Below the pieces are notes generated by a model. That model searched no databases and had not been told where the DNA came from. It was given only the letters and a program-made list of their open reading frames with translations. 64,000 bases of DNA, from the NCBI RefSeq assembly GCF_904846225.1, contig NZ_CAJGZJ010000006.1, forward strand, positions 1 to 64,000, written 5' to 3'. A program made the translations under genes and the position numbers. How positions within the stretch are numbered: position 1 is the first letter of the stretch; the number at the start of each line of letters is the position of its first letter. Shown piece after piece: positions 1 to 10,594 of the stretch. The stretch comes from Psychrobacter immobilis (GTDB taxonomy: Bacteria > Pseudomonadota > Gammaproteobacteria > Pseudomonadales > Moraxellaceae).

Positions 1-89
1 GTTGGCGTTGGCGTTGGCGTTGGCGTTGGCGTTGGCGTTGGCGTTGGCGTTGGCGTTGGCGTTGGCGTTGGCGTTGGTGTCGGCGTTGG
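1..89 (-). repeat. GTTGGC hexanucleotide array encoding (Pro-Thr)n
   Basis: Twelve perfect GTTGGC units (1-72) followed by degenerate ones to about 89; the array continues off the left edge. On the minus strand, in the autotransporter frame, each unit reads CCA-ACG (Pro-Thr). A unit of six bases keeps the frame, so slippage would change linker length without switching the protein off. Confidence 0.95.
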
Positions 90-1847
90 TGCTACCATTT
101 TGAGATGGACAGTATTGGCATCACTGTAGTCTGGTACAAAGTCTACCAGCAGGCTATTATCAGTGAAGCTTTTAAATTCACCTACGCGAGTTGTGGCTTT
201 TACAATATCCTTCCACTCATTACTACCAGTCATTTTCGTCACAGCTTCTGAGGCATAAACTTTTAGTTCGCCTTTACTGATGTCAGCCGTACCATTGACT
301 AATAATTTACCATAACTGTCTAAATTACCTTCCTCTTCGACATCAAGAGCTATACCTAGCGAATCATTTGCCGCCATAATATAGTTGCCGTTTAACTTGA
401 GAGTACCCTCTGTAATTAATGTCTCACCAGTCCATTGCTTGCTGTTAGTAGAGAGTTCTAAAGTGCCAGTGCCAACTTTAGCAAACCCTCCCTTAACATT
501 TTCCCAATCTACAGAACCTACATTACCTGTCAATACTGCATTTGGATTAATAGTGACATTATTTTCAATGACATCAATTATCAGACCATTTGAACCAATT
601 TTAATAGGTTGTTTATCTGTAAAGTTGGCAAAAAGATTAGTCTGATCATTTCCAATAGTTAAATCTGCATGATCGAAATAAACATCAGAAAGTGTCGAGT
701 CAACACCGCGCGAAATATTATCAACAGCTAGAAATCCATTATTAACAACCCTTAGAGTCCCTGACCCTTCATTACCAACTATAAGGTTACCAGCATCGAC
801 AAGAGCACTATCAATATTGAGCTCGCCGATACCTGTTGTAGTATCACCAATAATGGTATCTTCTGAGATCTCCATTCCAATAGACCAAGCATCATCATCA
901 ACATCATAAGTGTTGTTAATGTTTACGATGCCTTTGCCTTCTCCGCCTATTACGAGACGCTCACTATCAATGCTACTCTCAAAAAAGTTTGAGCCGCCAT
1001 CTAAATTAACAGTACCAACTCCTGTTGTAGCATCTCCCACTGTCATAAGGCTATTTACCGATACACTACCGCCATTTTTAACGTCAAGTGTACCTGTTCC
1101 AAATAAACCAACAGCAAGACCGTTATTACCAATGCTAATCGTTGATTTATCGACATTAACTGTACCTACAGAGCCATCGTTATAACCGATACGCATCTGG
1201 TCTGCAGTTAATCGAGACTGTTCGGTTACGTTCAAGTTCCCTTGAGTTTCTGCACCGACTAACACTTCATTGGCAATGTTAACTGTGGCGTTGTCAATAT
1301 CGACATTACCTTTATTACCACCTTGGGCATTGGGCTCTTGATTACCAATCCAAAGATTATCTGCAGTAACTGAACCATTGCTTTTTACCAATAAATTACC
1401 ACTACCGTCGTTCTGTCCAATGAGTATACCTTTTGCATTGAAAGAACTACCTTGGCCAGATACTTCAATGGTGGCATTGCCTACCACACCAGTAATGTCA
1501 TTGACAGTAACAGTGCCTTTATTATTAATAGATAGCTCTGAGGGCTGTCCTGCTTCTGTTTTTTCCAAAATTAGTTTATTGACTCCTAGTTCAGTTCCTT
1601 CTTTGCTAACCGTATCGTTTTCAACAAAATATACATCATCATTTATAGTGGTCGTCTGACCATTATCATAAGTAACGGCCATCGCTGTCCCTGACAATCC
1701 CATCATCGCAATAGCAATTGGTGTAAGCAAAAGCTTGGTTGCTACTTGAGATTTGCCAGAAGACTTACCACGAGATTTGGCAAGCTCAGACACACACTGA
1801 TAAACACCTAGAGAATGGTTAAACACAACACGATAGACATGGTTCAT
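1..1847 (-). CDS. Type V autotransporter/adhesin, N-terminal part (runs off window)
   Basis: Open frame of about 615 codons without a stop, reading leftward off the window edge. It starts at ATG 1847 with an AAGG ribosome site just upstream. The N-terminus (MNHVYRVVFNHSLGVYQCVS, then a basic SELAKSRGKSSGK stretch) is a typical extended signal peptide region of type V secretion, followed by a hydrophobic core and a cleavage site near GTAMA. The passenger is a series of beta-helix-like repeats (IGN..GSGTL.V.NGG, VGT.NVD.S). Near residues 435-470 lies a match to the autotransporter-associated beta-strand repeat (VGTGTLEL...WTGETLITEGTLKL). It then enters a Pro-Thr repeat, probably the linker ahead of the beta-barrel, which is outside the window. 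Likely exported through the inner membrane by Sec and displayed on the outer membrane; ligand unknown. Confidence 0.85.
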   Translation of the reverse strand, partial: MNHVYRVVFNHSLGVYQCVSELAKSRGKSSGKSQVATKLLLTPIAIAMMGLSGTAMAVTYDNGQTTTINDDVYFVENDTVSKEGTELGVNKLILEKTEAGQPSELSINNKGTVTVNDITGVVGNATIEVSGQGSSFNAKGILIGQNDGSGNLLVKSNGSVTADNLWIGNQEPNAQGGNKGNVDIDNATVNIANEVLVGAETQGNLNVTEQSRLTADQMRIGYNDGSVGTVNVDKSTISIGNNGLAVGLFGTGTLDVKNGGSVSVNSLMTVGDATTGVGTVNLDGGSNFFESSIDSERLVIGGEGKGIVNINNTYDVDDDAWSIGMEISEDTIIGDTTTGIGELNIDSALVDAGNLIVGNEGSGTLRVVNNGFLAVDNISRGVDSTLSDVYFDHADLTIGNDQTNLFANFTDKQPIKIGSNGLIIDVIENNVTINPNAVLTGNVGSVDWENVKGGFAKVGTGTLELSTNSKQWTGETLITEGTLKLNGNYIMAANDSLGIALDVEEEGNLDSYGKLLVNGTADISKGELKVYASEAVTKMTGSNEWKDIVKATTRVGEFKSFTDNSLLVDFVPDYSDANTVHLKMVAPTPTPTPTPTPTPTPTPTPTPTPTPTPTP

Positions 1848-2000
1848 ACATATACCTTGATAATGGGCGATGAGGACATAACAATTGCTTATAAAGTTAC
1901 GAGTATATTACTCTAAGTAATGGTTTTGTCTATCTATTTTTACACAAATGTTTATATATAGAATTTTGGATATAAGTTAGTGATTTTATTACTCACAAAA

Positions 2001-2033
2001 AAAGCTCGAACCGAATAATTAGGTTCGAGCTTT
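2001..2033 (-). terminator. Rho-independent terminator after thiC
   Basis: Perfect 12-bp stem AAAGCTCGAACC / GGTTCGAGCTTT with a 9-base loop. On the minus strand it is followed by a T run. It lies 28 bases past the thiC stop. Confidence 0.85.
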
Positions 2034-2060
2034 GTTATAACTATCTATAGGTTATAAAGC

Positions 2061-4127
<2,067 letters not shown>

Positions 4128-4246
4128 TCAACACCGCCAGTAGCTGCGGGGGTAAGGCTATGAGGTATAAACAAATGCAATCATAAGACAAACGCACGCT
4201 CAAAATTAAACGTAGTGAGTCATTCTTCAATGATGGCTGGGCACAA

Positions 4247-4308
4247 CTTATTATTAGGACGGTACACCTGCAAACAAAATGTTGGTAGATGTTGGCACTA
4301 ATAATAAG
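4247..4308 (-). other. Long-range hairpin in thiC leader
   Basis: Perfect 11-bp inverted repeat (CTTATTATTAG at 4247-4257, CTAATAATAAG at 4298-4308) enclosing 40 bases, between the TPP aptamer and the thiC start. No T run follows on the minus strand, so it is not a classical terminator. It may belong to the expression platform; this is inference. Confidence 0.5.
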
Positions 4309-4349
4309 GCATTTCTGCGCGCCCTTTGTACATATAAAACATAGTCTTA

Positions 4350-4466
4350 AGACTTCCCTGCGTCGGTACTAACCGCATCAGGTTCGGCGGGTGATCTCTC
4401 AGCGAATGCATCAAGGCCGCTACTTTAATAAATAAAGCAGGCCAATAATACACCGCACCCCGAGTC
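4350..4466 (-). promoter_or_regulatory. TPP (THI-box) riboswitch
   Basis: Read on the minus strand, the segment has the conserved THI-box blocks in order: a GACTCGGGGTGC 5' stem, CTGAGA followed by ACCC, then GAACCTGATGCGGTTAGTAC and CGACGCAGGGAAGTC. It lies upstream of thiC in the right orientation, and the variable P3 arm is the AT-rich hairpin around 4415-4445. The aptamer is known to bind thiamine pyrophosphate and repress thiamine genes. Confidence 0.95.
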
Positions 4467-4635
4467 TGTCAGTGTTGTAAATCAACTTCATACTAGCAAA
4501 GTTCTACACTAACGGCTAATGATATTTAGTGATAAGTATCGTACTCAAAAGATGACAGCTTTATATATGTCGTTTATAAATAGGTATTTTAAGAAAAAAA
4601 TTCATGTCGTCGGTTCAAAATAAAAGATTCATTCA

Positions 4636-4669
4636 TTGTCATGAAACTGTCATAAAAACTTGTCAATAT
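4636..4669 (+). promoter_or_regulatory. Pho box and promoter of pstS
   Basis: TTGTCATGAAACTGTCAT (4636-4653) matches the PhoB-binding consensus, two CTGTCAT-like half sites 11 bases apart. A plausible -10 (CAATAT, 4664-4669) lies 10 bases further on, with no good -35, as expected of a PhoB-activated promoter. A weaker third half site (TTGTCA) follows at 4660-4665. pstS starts 58 bases downstream. Confidence 0.85.
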
Positions 4670-4727
4670 AGCTCGCATGTCACAAACAATATCTTTTTGT
4701 ATCGTTGTTAAACTTTAGGAGTCTTAC

Positions 4728-5906
4728 ATGCGTTATTCGTTATTAGCAGTGGCCGTCAGCTGTACATTAGTACTTACGGCATGTAATAAATCGACCGATA
4801 CAACAGAGCCAGCTGCTGATACGAGCAGTAGCGCCGCCGCAACCACCGAAACCACTGGCGCTGCAACGACCAGTACAGCCCCTGCAGCTGCCACAGGTTT
4901 TAAATCTGCTGAAAACATTGCCATGAATATCACTGGCGCAGGCGCTTCGTTCCCGCAGCCTATCTATGCCAAATGGTCTGCCGATTATAATGCAGCCACT
5001 GGTGGTCAGGTCAACTATCAATCAATCGGTTCTTCTGGTGGTATCAAACAAATTCAATCAAAAACAGTCGATTTTGGTGCCTCTGATGCGCCTATGACGC
5101 CTGAAGAGCTGGATGCAGCGGGTCTTATTCAGTTCCCGACGGTTATCGGCGGCGTCGTACCAATTGTTAACATCGACGGTATCGAGCCAGGCGCGTTGAA
5201 ATTGGACGGTGAAACGTTAGCCAATATCTACTTGGGTAAAATCAGCAAATGGAATGATCCTGCTATCACAGCGATGAATCCAGATTTGAAACTACCTGAT
5301 GCTGCTATTACGACGGTTTTCCGCTCAGACGGTTCAGGCACGACCTTTAACTTCACCGATTATTTGGCGAAAGTGTCAACGGATTGGAAAGATACGGTCG
5401 GTGTTGATAAAACCGTTAAATGGCCAACGTCTGCAACTGGTGCTGGCGGTAAAGGCAACGAGGGCGTTTCAAGTTACGTCAATCGTATGAAAAACTCTAT
5501 CGGTTATGTTGAGTATGCCTACGCCAAGCAAAACAACATGTCACACACCGCGCTGAAAAATGCGGCGGGCAACATTGTTCAGCCATCTGCGGAAACCTTT
5601 GCAGCGGCAGGTGATATCGATTGGTCAAAACAAGAAGGCTTTTATAAAGTCATCACCAACTCTGGAACGGCTCAAGCATGGCCTATTGCTGCTGCTACTT
5701 TCATCTTAGTACATAAGCAACCAGAGAATCCTCAGCAAGTGGCTGGCGTATTGAACTTCTTTGATTGGGCTTATACCCAAGGTGATGATGACGCGATGGC
5801 ATTGGATTATGTGCCTTTCTCAGATACCGCAGTGGCGTTATTCAAAACAAAATGGAATGACGTGAAGGGCAGTGATGGACAGCCTGTCTATAAGCCTGCA
5901 CAGTAA
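4728..5906 (+). CDS. pstS: Phosphate ABC transporter substrate-binding lipoprotein PstS
   Basis: Binds inorganic phosphate in the periplasm and delivers it to PstCAB. A lipoprotein signal peptide ends in the lipobox LTAC with Cys19 as the lipidated residue. A low-complexity Thr/Ala/Ser linker (about residues 20-60) follows, then the PstS fold with phosphate-contacting motifs TGAGASFPQPIY, SIGSSGG, DFGASDAPM and FRSDGSGTT. At 392 residues it is longer than E. coli PstS (346) because of the linker. The start has a GGAG site about 8 bases upstream. First gene of the pst operon, preceded by a Pho box and followed by a strong hairpin that probably makes it more abundant than the permease subunits. 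Confidence 0.97.
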   Translation: MRYSLLAVAVSCTLVLTACNKSTDTTEPAADTSSSAAATTETTGAATTSTAPAAATGFKSAENIAMNITGAGASFPQPIYAKWSADYNAATGGQVNYQSIGSSGGIKQIQSKTVDFGASDAPMTPEELDAAGLIQFPTVIGGVVPIVNIDGIEPGALKLDGETLANIYLGKISKWNDPAITAMNPDLKLPDAAITTVFRSDGSGTTFNFTDYLAKVSTDWKDTVGVDKTVKWPTSATGAGGKGNEGVSSYVNRMKNSIGYVEYAYAKQNNMSHTALKNAAGNIVQPSAETFAAAGDIDWSKQEGFYKVITNSGTAQAWPIAAATFILVHKQPENPQQVAGVLNFFDWAYTQGDDDAMALDYVPFSDTAVALFKTKWNDVKGSDGQPVYKPAQ

Positions 5907-5946
5907 CCTGTTTATGGTAGCGCCTGTTTAATTGCTCTACCGTTAT

Positions 5947-5988
5947 CCTCTCAAATCACTATTCTCCGGTAGTGATTTGAGAGGTTTT
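5947..5988 (+). terminator. Hairpin terminator/attenuator between pstS and pstC
   Basis: Perfect 15-bp stem CCTCTCAAATCACTA / TAGTGATTTGAGAGG with an 8-base loop, followed by TTTTAT. It lies 41 bases after the pstS stop and before pstC. The short T tail suggests partial readthrough or 3'-end protection rather than full termination. Confidence 0.8.
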
Positions 5989-6125
5989 ATCACAGCAAAT
6001 TTAATCGTTATTCGGATAGATTTTATTGATAAATATATCCGATGATACTTTTGACGTTTGTTGTCATAAAACCTACGTAATACTCCTGATCTTTTGACTT
6101 GATCCTATTCAATGCTGAGACACTT

Positions 6126-7079
6126 ATGAATGACTTAAGGTCCCAATTGGCCAAACAAAGACGTTACGATACGCTGTTTGTCAATGCAACTAAGGCTTTT
6201 GCCATACTGGTACTGTTATCTTTAGGCGGTATTTTAGTCTCCTTAATCGTCGGCGCGTGGCCGAGCATTCAAACATTTGGTCTTGGCTTTTATACCAGTA
6301 ATAATTGGGATACTGTCGGCAATGAGTACGGTGCGTTAGCGCCTATCTATGGCACGTTGGTGACGTCATTTATTGCGATTATGATTGCCGTGCCAGTCAG
6401 TTTTGGTATCGCGATATTTTTAACTGAGATGTGCCCAAAATTCCTAAAAAAACCATTGGGTATCGCCATTGAGCTGTTGGCAGGGATTCCTTCTATTATT
6501 TATGGTATGTGGGGATTGTTTGTCTTTGCGCCTTTCTTTGGCGATCACATTCAGCCATGGTTTATCGAACACGTGGGACCTTTACCGATTATCGGCAAGC
6601 TATTTACTGGCGCGCCAATGGGACTGGGTATGTTCACCGCCTCATTGGTGCTTGCCATTATGATTATTCCTTTTATCGCTGCCACCATGCGCGATGTCTT
6701 TTCTGTTGTGCCTGACTTATTAAAAGAGTCGGCTTACGGTATGGGTGCAACGACATGGGAAGTCATGTTTAAGATTATCCTGCCTTATACCAAAGCGGGT
6801 GTCGTCGGCGGTGTGATTTTGGGACTGGGTCGTGCACTGGGCGAAACGATGGCAGTGACTTTCTTAATTGGTAACGCCTTTAATATTAGCCCAAGTCTGT
6901 TTACCTCTGGCGTGACGATTACTTCAGCCTTAGCCAATGAATTCGCTGAAGCATCGAGTGAGCTACATCTGGCCTCCTTACTACATTTAGGCTTAATCCT
7001 ATTTGTCATTACCTTCATTGTGTTATCCCTTGCCAAGCTGATGCTGATGCGCATGGACAATAAAGCGGGCAACCGATAG
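6126..7079 (+). CDS. pstC: Phosphate ABC transporter permease PstC
   Basis: Inner-membrane permease half that pairs with PstA to form the phosphate channel. It has about six hydrophobic helices and the EAA-type cytoplasmic loop that docks PstB ([29 protein letters not shown]). The family segment [17 protein letters not shown] follows. I prefer ATG 6126 ([10 protein letters not shown], 317 residues), although an in-frame TTG at 6099 would add nine residues; neither has a strong ribosome site. Second gene of the pst operon, 30 bases before the pstA frame opens. Confidence 0.95.
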   Translation: MNDLRSQLAKQRRYDTLFVNATKAFAILVLLSLGGILVSLIVGAWPSIQTFGLGFYTSNNWDTVGNEYGALAPIYGTLVTSFIAIMIAVPVSFGIAIFLTEMCPKFLKKPLGIAIELLAGIPSIIYGMWGLFVFAPFFGDHIQPWFIEHVGPLPIIGKLFTGAPMGLGMFTASLVLAIMIIPFIAATMRDVFSVVPDLLKESAYGMGATTWEVMFKIILPYTKAGVVGGVILGLGRALGETMAVTFLIGNAFNISPSLFTSGVTITSALANEFAEASSELHLASLLHLGLILFVITFIVLSLAKLMLMRMDNKAGNR

Positions 7080-7145
7080 TCATTCGTGCGCCTTGGGAAG
7101 TTTTAAGCGTTGTCGGTATTGACAAAAAAACGGGACACAAATTTT

Positions 7146-8051
7146 ATGCTTTCTAACAATACAATCAATGCGCCACTGCCGGTTAAGACAGGTTTTGAAG
7201 GTCGTTATAACCGAAGTCTTTATAACAAGCGCCGCTGGGCCAATAAGCTTGGTCTTGGTTTTGCGATGTCGGCGATGATTTTTGGTTTGTTTTGGCTGTT
7301 TTGGATTTTGTTTACGCTGTTTGTCGAAGGTTTCCAAGGTATCGTACAGTTGCCAGTATTTACGGCTGATACCCCGCCGCCCATGAGCGCAGGCGGTTTA
7401 CGTAATGCCATTGTTGGTTCGATAATGTTGGCATTTTCTGGACTGTTTATTGGTGCTCCTATAGGCCTTATGACGGGTATTTATTTATCTGAATTCTCAC
7501 AAGGCAGTATGCTTGGCAAAGTGACGCGCTTCTTAAACGACATTTTATTATCTGCTCCATCGATTGTGATTGGTCTCTTTATTTATGCGCTGATGGTAAA
7601 AGGTCAAAGCTTCTCTGGTTGGGCAGGCGCGTTGGCATTAGCACTGATTGTCATTCCGGTGGTCGTACGTACCACAGAAAATATGCTCAATCTGGTGCCC
7701 AATAGCATTCGTGAAGCCGCGTATGCACTCGGTACGCCCAAATGGAAAATGGTGACGCAAGTGACTATTAAGGCGGCCAAAGCGGGCCTCACCACTGGGG
7801 TATTATTGGCCTTTGCCAGAATCACTGGTGAGACAGCGCCGTTGCTATTTACCGCGCTGAACAATCAGTATTTTAGTACAGACATGAGTCAACCCATTGC
7901 CAACTTACCCAATACCATCTATCAGTTTGCGATGAGTCCTTATGAGAATTGGCACACACTAGCGTGGGCTGCTGCACTCCTGATCACAACCTCTGTATTG
8001 GTATTAAATATTTTGGCTAGATTCATTGGTAGTAGAGGTCAGGCAAAATAA
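7146..8051 (+). CDS. pstA: Phosphate ABC transporter permease PstA
   Basis: Second permease subunit of the high-affinity phosphate importer. It has a cytoplasmic N-terminus, then six predicted transmembrane helices starting with LGLGFAMSAMIFGLFWLFWI. The PstB-docking loop reads EAAYALGTPKWKMVTQVTIKAAKAG, followed by RITGETAPLLFT. ATG 7146 (MLSNNTINAP, 301 residues) is chosen; an upstream in-frame TTG at 7110 would add a Lys-rich dozen residues with little support. It lies between pstC and pstB, all in one direction. Confidence 0.95.
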   Translation: MLSNNTINAPLPVKTGFEGRYNRSLYNKRRWANKLGLGFAMSAMIFGLFWLFWILFTLFVEGFQGIVQLPVFTADTPPPMSAGGLRNAIVGSIMLAFSGLFIGAPIGLMTGIYLSEFSQGSMLGKVTRFLNDILLSAPSIVIGLFIYALMVKGQSFSGWAGALALALIVIPVVVRTTENMLNLVPNSIREAAYALGTPKWKMVTQVTIKAAKAGLTTGVLLAFARITGETAPLLFTALNNQYFSTDMSQPIANLPNTIYQFAMSPYENWHTLAWAAALLITTSVLVLNILARFIGSRGQAK

Positions 8052-8130
8052 AGGCTGACAACAGAACACATGACACCAAGTATTTACTTGAACTGATATG
8101 AATTTTAATTGAGCTGGGTTGGATAACACT

Positions 8131-9096
8131 ATGAATGACGTCATAAGCAAAACTCGTAAAAAAACGACAGCTGATCGTTTCAATGAGACCGTGAGCAATG
8201 AGATCGTGAGCAATGAAACAGCAGGCAATAAAGCAAAAGGCAATCTATTGAATAGAACGATGTCTACTAGCAAACAAATGGAACAACCAGATATTGCCAC
8301 TTTGACCAAACAAACGCTTCATGACATTCCTAGAAATATGCCTGATGCAAAAATGCAGATTCGTGATTTAAGTTTTTATTATGGTGACTTTCAAGCGTTA
8401 AAAAATATCAACATTGATATTCCTGATAAAAAAGTGACCGCCTTTATCGGCCCTTCAGGGTGCGGAAAATCCACGCTATTGCGTACGTTTAACCGTATGT
8501 ATGATCTATATCCAGGTATGCGTGCCGAAGGTAATATCAACCTTGATGGTAAAAACATCTTGGACAAAGACATGGATGTGAACTTACTGCGCGCGCAAGT
8601 AGGGATGGTTTTTCAGAAGCCCACACCGTTTCCGATGTCCATTTATGACAATGTCGCTTTTGGTGTACGTCTCTATGAAAAAATGAGCAAAGCCGAGCTT
8701 GATAACCGTGTGGAATGGGCATTAAAGAAAGCAGCATTGTGGCCAGAAGTAAAAGACAAACTAAAAGCCTCTGGATTGTCTTTATCAGGCGGACAACAGC
8801 AGCGTCTTTGTATCGCGCGCAGTGTCGCAACCAAGCCTGAGGTTTTGCTACTTGATGAGCCGACCTCAGCACTCGATCCCATCTCGACGGGCGCTATCGA
8901 AGATTTGATTGAAGACTTAAAAAACGACTATACCATCGCGATTGTCACCCATAATATGCAACAAGCAGCACGGGTATCGGACTATACGGTCTATATGTAT
9001 TTAGGTGACATGATTGAGATGGGTGAGACGGATCAGATATTTACCAAGCCGAATCAAAAAGCGACGGAAGACTATATTACTGGTCGTTATGGCTAA
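8131..9096 (+). CDS. pstB: Phosphate ABC transporter ATPase PstB
   Basis: ATP-hydrolysing subunit of the Pst importer. It has Walker [10 protein letters not shown] (residues 107-115), the signature LSGGQQQR (218-225) and Walker [12 protein letters not shown], followed by the H-loop [10 protein letters not shown]. From ATG 8131 it is 321 residues, against about 257 in E. coli. The extra roughly 65 residues at the N-terminus are polar and include a short internal duplication ([13 protein letters not shown]), so either the leader is genuinely extended or translation starts later, for example at the Met of [11 protein letters not shown]. Followed 118 bases on by phoU. Confidence 0.96.
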   Translation: MNDVISKTRKKTTADRFNETVSNEIVSNETAGNKAKGNLLNRTMSTSKQMEQPDIATLTKQTLHDIPRNMPDAKMQIRDLSFYYGDFQALKNINIDIPDKKVTAFIGPSGCGKSTLLRTFNRMYDLYPGMRAEGNINLDGKNILDKDMDVNLLRAQVGMVFQKPTPFPMSIYDNVAFGVRLYEKMSKAELDNRVEWALKKAALWPEVKDKLKASGLSLSGGQQQRLCIARSVATKPEVLLLDEPTSALDPISTGAIEDLIEDLKNDYTIAIVTHNMQQAARVSDYTVYMYLGDMIEMGETDQIFTKPNQKATEDYITGRYG

Positions 9097-9214
9097 CGAT
9101 GAGATTTGAGCAGGCATGTGATGCTCGATACGTCTAATGATATCTGATGAGTCGCTGCATTGGCTCAAAAAGCACACCGCCTTATTACCATATAGATTTT
9201 AGGGAATACCTCTT

Positions 9215-10009
9215 ATGCAAAGCGAAAAGCATATCTCAAAAAGCTTCGATCAAGATCTCGATGAAGCCATCCGTCTGTTTTTATACATGGGTGACAGCGC
9301 TGCCAACCAAGTTGCCAAAGCCATTCATGCGCTTATCGATAAGGATGAGACGCTCGCAAAAGAGGTCATCGATATGGACTTCGAGATCAATCGAATGGAG
9401 GTAGAGCTGGACGAACATATCTTGTTATTGGTCGCCAAACGCCAGCCCGCTGCCAGTGATTTGCGCTTGGTGATGTCCATCAGCAAAGGGGTGGTTGATC
9501 TAGAACGCATCGGCGATGAAGCGGTCAAAATTGCTCAAATGGCCAAAAAAATCGCCGTACAAGGTAAGTCATCTTACGGTTATGCCGAAGTACAACACCT
9601 TAGCAACCAAGTTCGTCTCATGCTGCATAATGCGCTAGAAGCTTTTAGCCAATCAAATGCTGAGCAAGCGTTTGAAGTCATGCGCAATGACGATATGGTC
9701 AACGATGAGTACCAATCGGCCATTCGTGCTTTGATGACTTATATCATGGAAGATTCGCGGCACGTCTCAAAAGTGATTAACATTATGTGGGTATTGCGCG
9801 CGCTTGAGCGCATTGGCGATCATGCCCAAAACGTGGCTGAGTTGGTGATCAATTACATTAGCGGTCAAGATGTGCGGCATTCGGATTATGCACAGGTCGA
9901 AAAAGCCGTGCAAGAAGCCAATGACCGTATGGCAGCCCGTCAGGTCAGTACCTTACCAGCCAGCATATTAGCGACTGATTTTGAATCATCAGATAATGAT
10001 AAAGGGTAA
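9215..10009 (+). CDS. phoU: Phosphate signalling protein PhoU
   Basis: Cytoplasmic regulator linking the Pst transporter to PhoR and holding Pho genes off when phosphate is sufficient. The 264 residues contain the two PhoU three-helix repeats, each with a metal-binding signature (VVDLERIGDEAVKIA and LRALERIGDHAQNVAE). An AGGGAATACC ribosome site precedes ATG 9215. Last gene of the pst operon; phoB and phoR are not in the window. Confidence 0.97.
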   Translation: MQSEKHISKSFDQDLDEAIRLFLYMGDSAANQVAKAIHALIDKDETLAKEVIDMDFEINRMEVELDEHILLLVAKRQPAASDLRLVMSISKGVVDLERIGDEAVKIAQMAKKIAVQGKSSYGYAEVQHLSNQVRLMLHNALEAFSQSNAEQAFEVMRNDDMVNDEYQSAIRALMTYIMEDSRHVSKVINIMWVLRALERIGDHAQNVAELVINYISGQDVRHSDYAQVEKAVQEANDRMAARQVSTLPASILATDFESSDNDKG

Positions 10010-10046
10010 AAACATCTCGTTGGTGTTTTTATCACAATTATTTTTA

Positions 10047-10198
10047 TATAGTCAGGGAAAAGTAATATCGATACATTACTCACTGCTGGAATCAATTTTT
10101 CTGGCTTGCTGTGCCTGCGCAGACAGAGGCTGCAAAACACTCATTAAAAAACATGGATTCCAGCGGTACCGTAGCGTTTTTAAAGTATTTTGACGATA
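10047..10198 (+). repeat. Dispersed palindromic element, copy 1
   Basis: About 152 bases beginning TATAGTCAGGGAAAAG and ending AAAGTATTTTGACGATA, with a central GCTTGCTGTGCCTGCGCAGACAGAGGC flanked by CTGGAATC / GATTCCAG arms. It is the same orientation as the copy at 62374 and shares its right end (ACCGTAGCGTTTTTAAAGTATTTTGACGATA region) almost exactly. Lies between phoU and yggX. Confidence 0.85.
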
Positions 10199-10219
10199 GC
10201 AATTATCTTGAGTACAATA

Positions 10220-10253
10220 AAAAAACGCGCTATAGCAATATAGCGCGTTTTTT
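10220..10253. terminator. Bidirectional terminator between phoU and yggX
   Basis: Perfect 15-bp stem AAAAAACGCGCTATA / TATAGCGCGTTTTTT with loop GCAA; A run on one side and T run on the other serve both convergent units. Confidence 0.92.
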
Positions 10254-10281
10254 ATGAATAGCAGAAAATAAAAAGCGATAA

Positions 10282-10572
10282 TTAGCCTTCTGGTGTCCAG
10301 CCTTGTGCACGCTCATAATCTTCGTTATCTAAGAACTTATCACGTTGTTCAGTCAAGAAGGTTTTGGCCTTAGGATCCATCATGCTCAAGTGATTTTCGT
10401 TAATCAGCATGGTCTGATGCTCAAGCCATTCTTTCCATGCTTTTTCAGATACCGTTTCTTGCAGCTCTTGACCTTTTTTGTTAGGGAAGGGCGGATGCGG
10501 CATTTTTGGCAATTCTTGCTGATATTTACGGCAAAACACGGTATTGGCTTGCGGATTAAATGTCTCAGTCAT
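10282..10572 (-). CDS. yggX: Fe(II)-trafficking protein YggX
   Basis: Small cytoplasmic protein of the YggX family, linked to iron supply and protection of Fe-S clusters from oxidation. The 96 residues contain the family signature [20 protein letters not shown] with its conserved Cys, then the helical core [21 protein letters not shown]. The start is ATG 10572, with AAGGAA eight bases upstream; an upstream in-frame Met is not needed. It is 22 bases downstream of argH on the same strand and is probably co-transcribed with it. Confidence 0.95.
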   Translation of the reverse strand: MTETFNPQANTVFCRKYQQELPKMPHPPFPNKKGQELQETVSEKAWKEWLEHQTMLINENHLSMMDPKAKTFLTEQRDKFLDNEDYERAQGWTPEG

Positions 10573-10594
10573 AAAACGTTCCTTATTTATTATA

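Noticed and set aside
1..92. Possible CRISPR array
   Set aside because: The repeat is a pure hexamer without spacers and reads as Pro-Thr codons in the autotransporter frame.
385..1659. Plus-strand ORFs of 86-93 codons
   Set aside because: They are antisense to the open autotransporter frame, which has a signal peptide, family repeats and a ribosome site; the plus-strand products look like nothing known.
9981..10193. 70-codon plus-strand ORF after phoU
   Set aside because: It starts inside phoU and most of it runs through dispersed-element copy 1; no family features.
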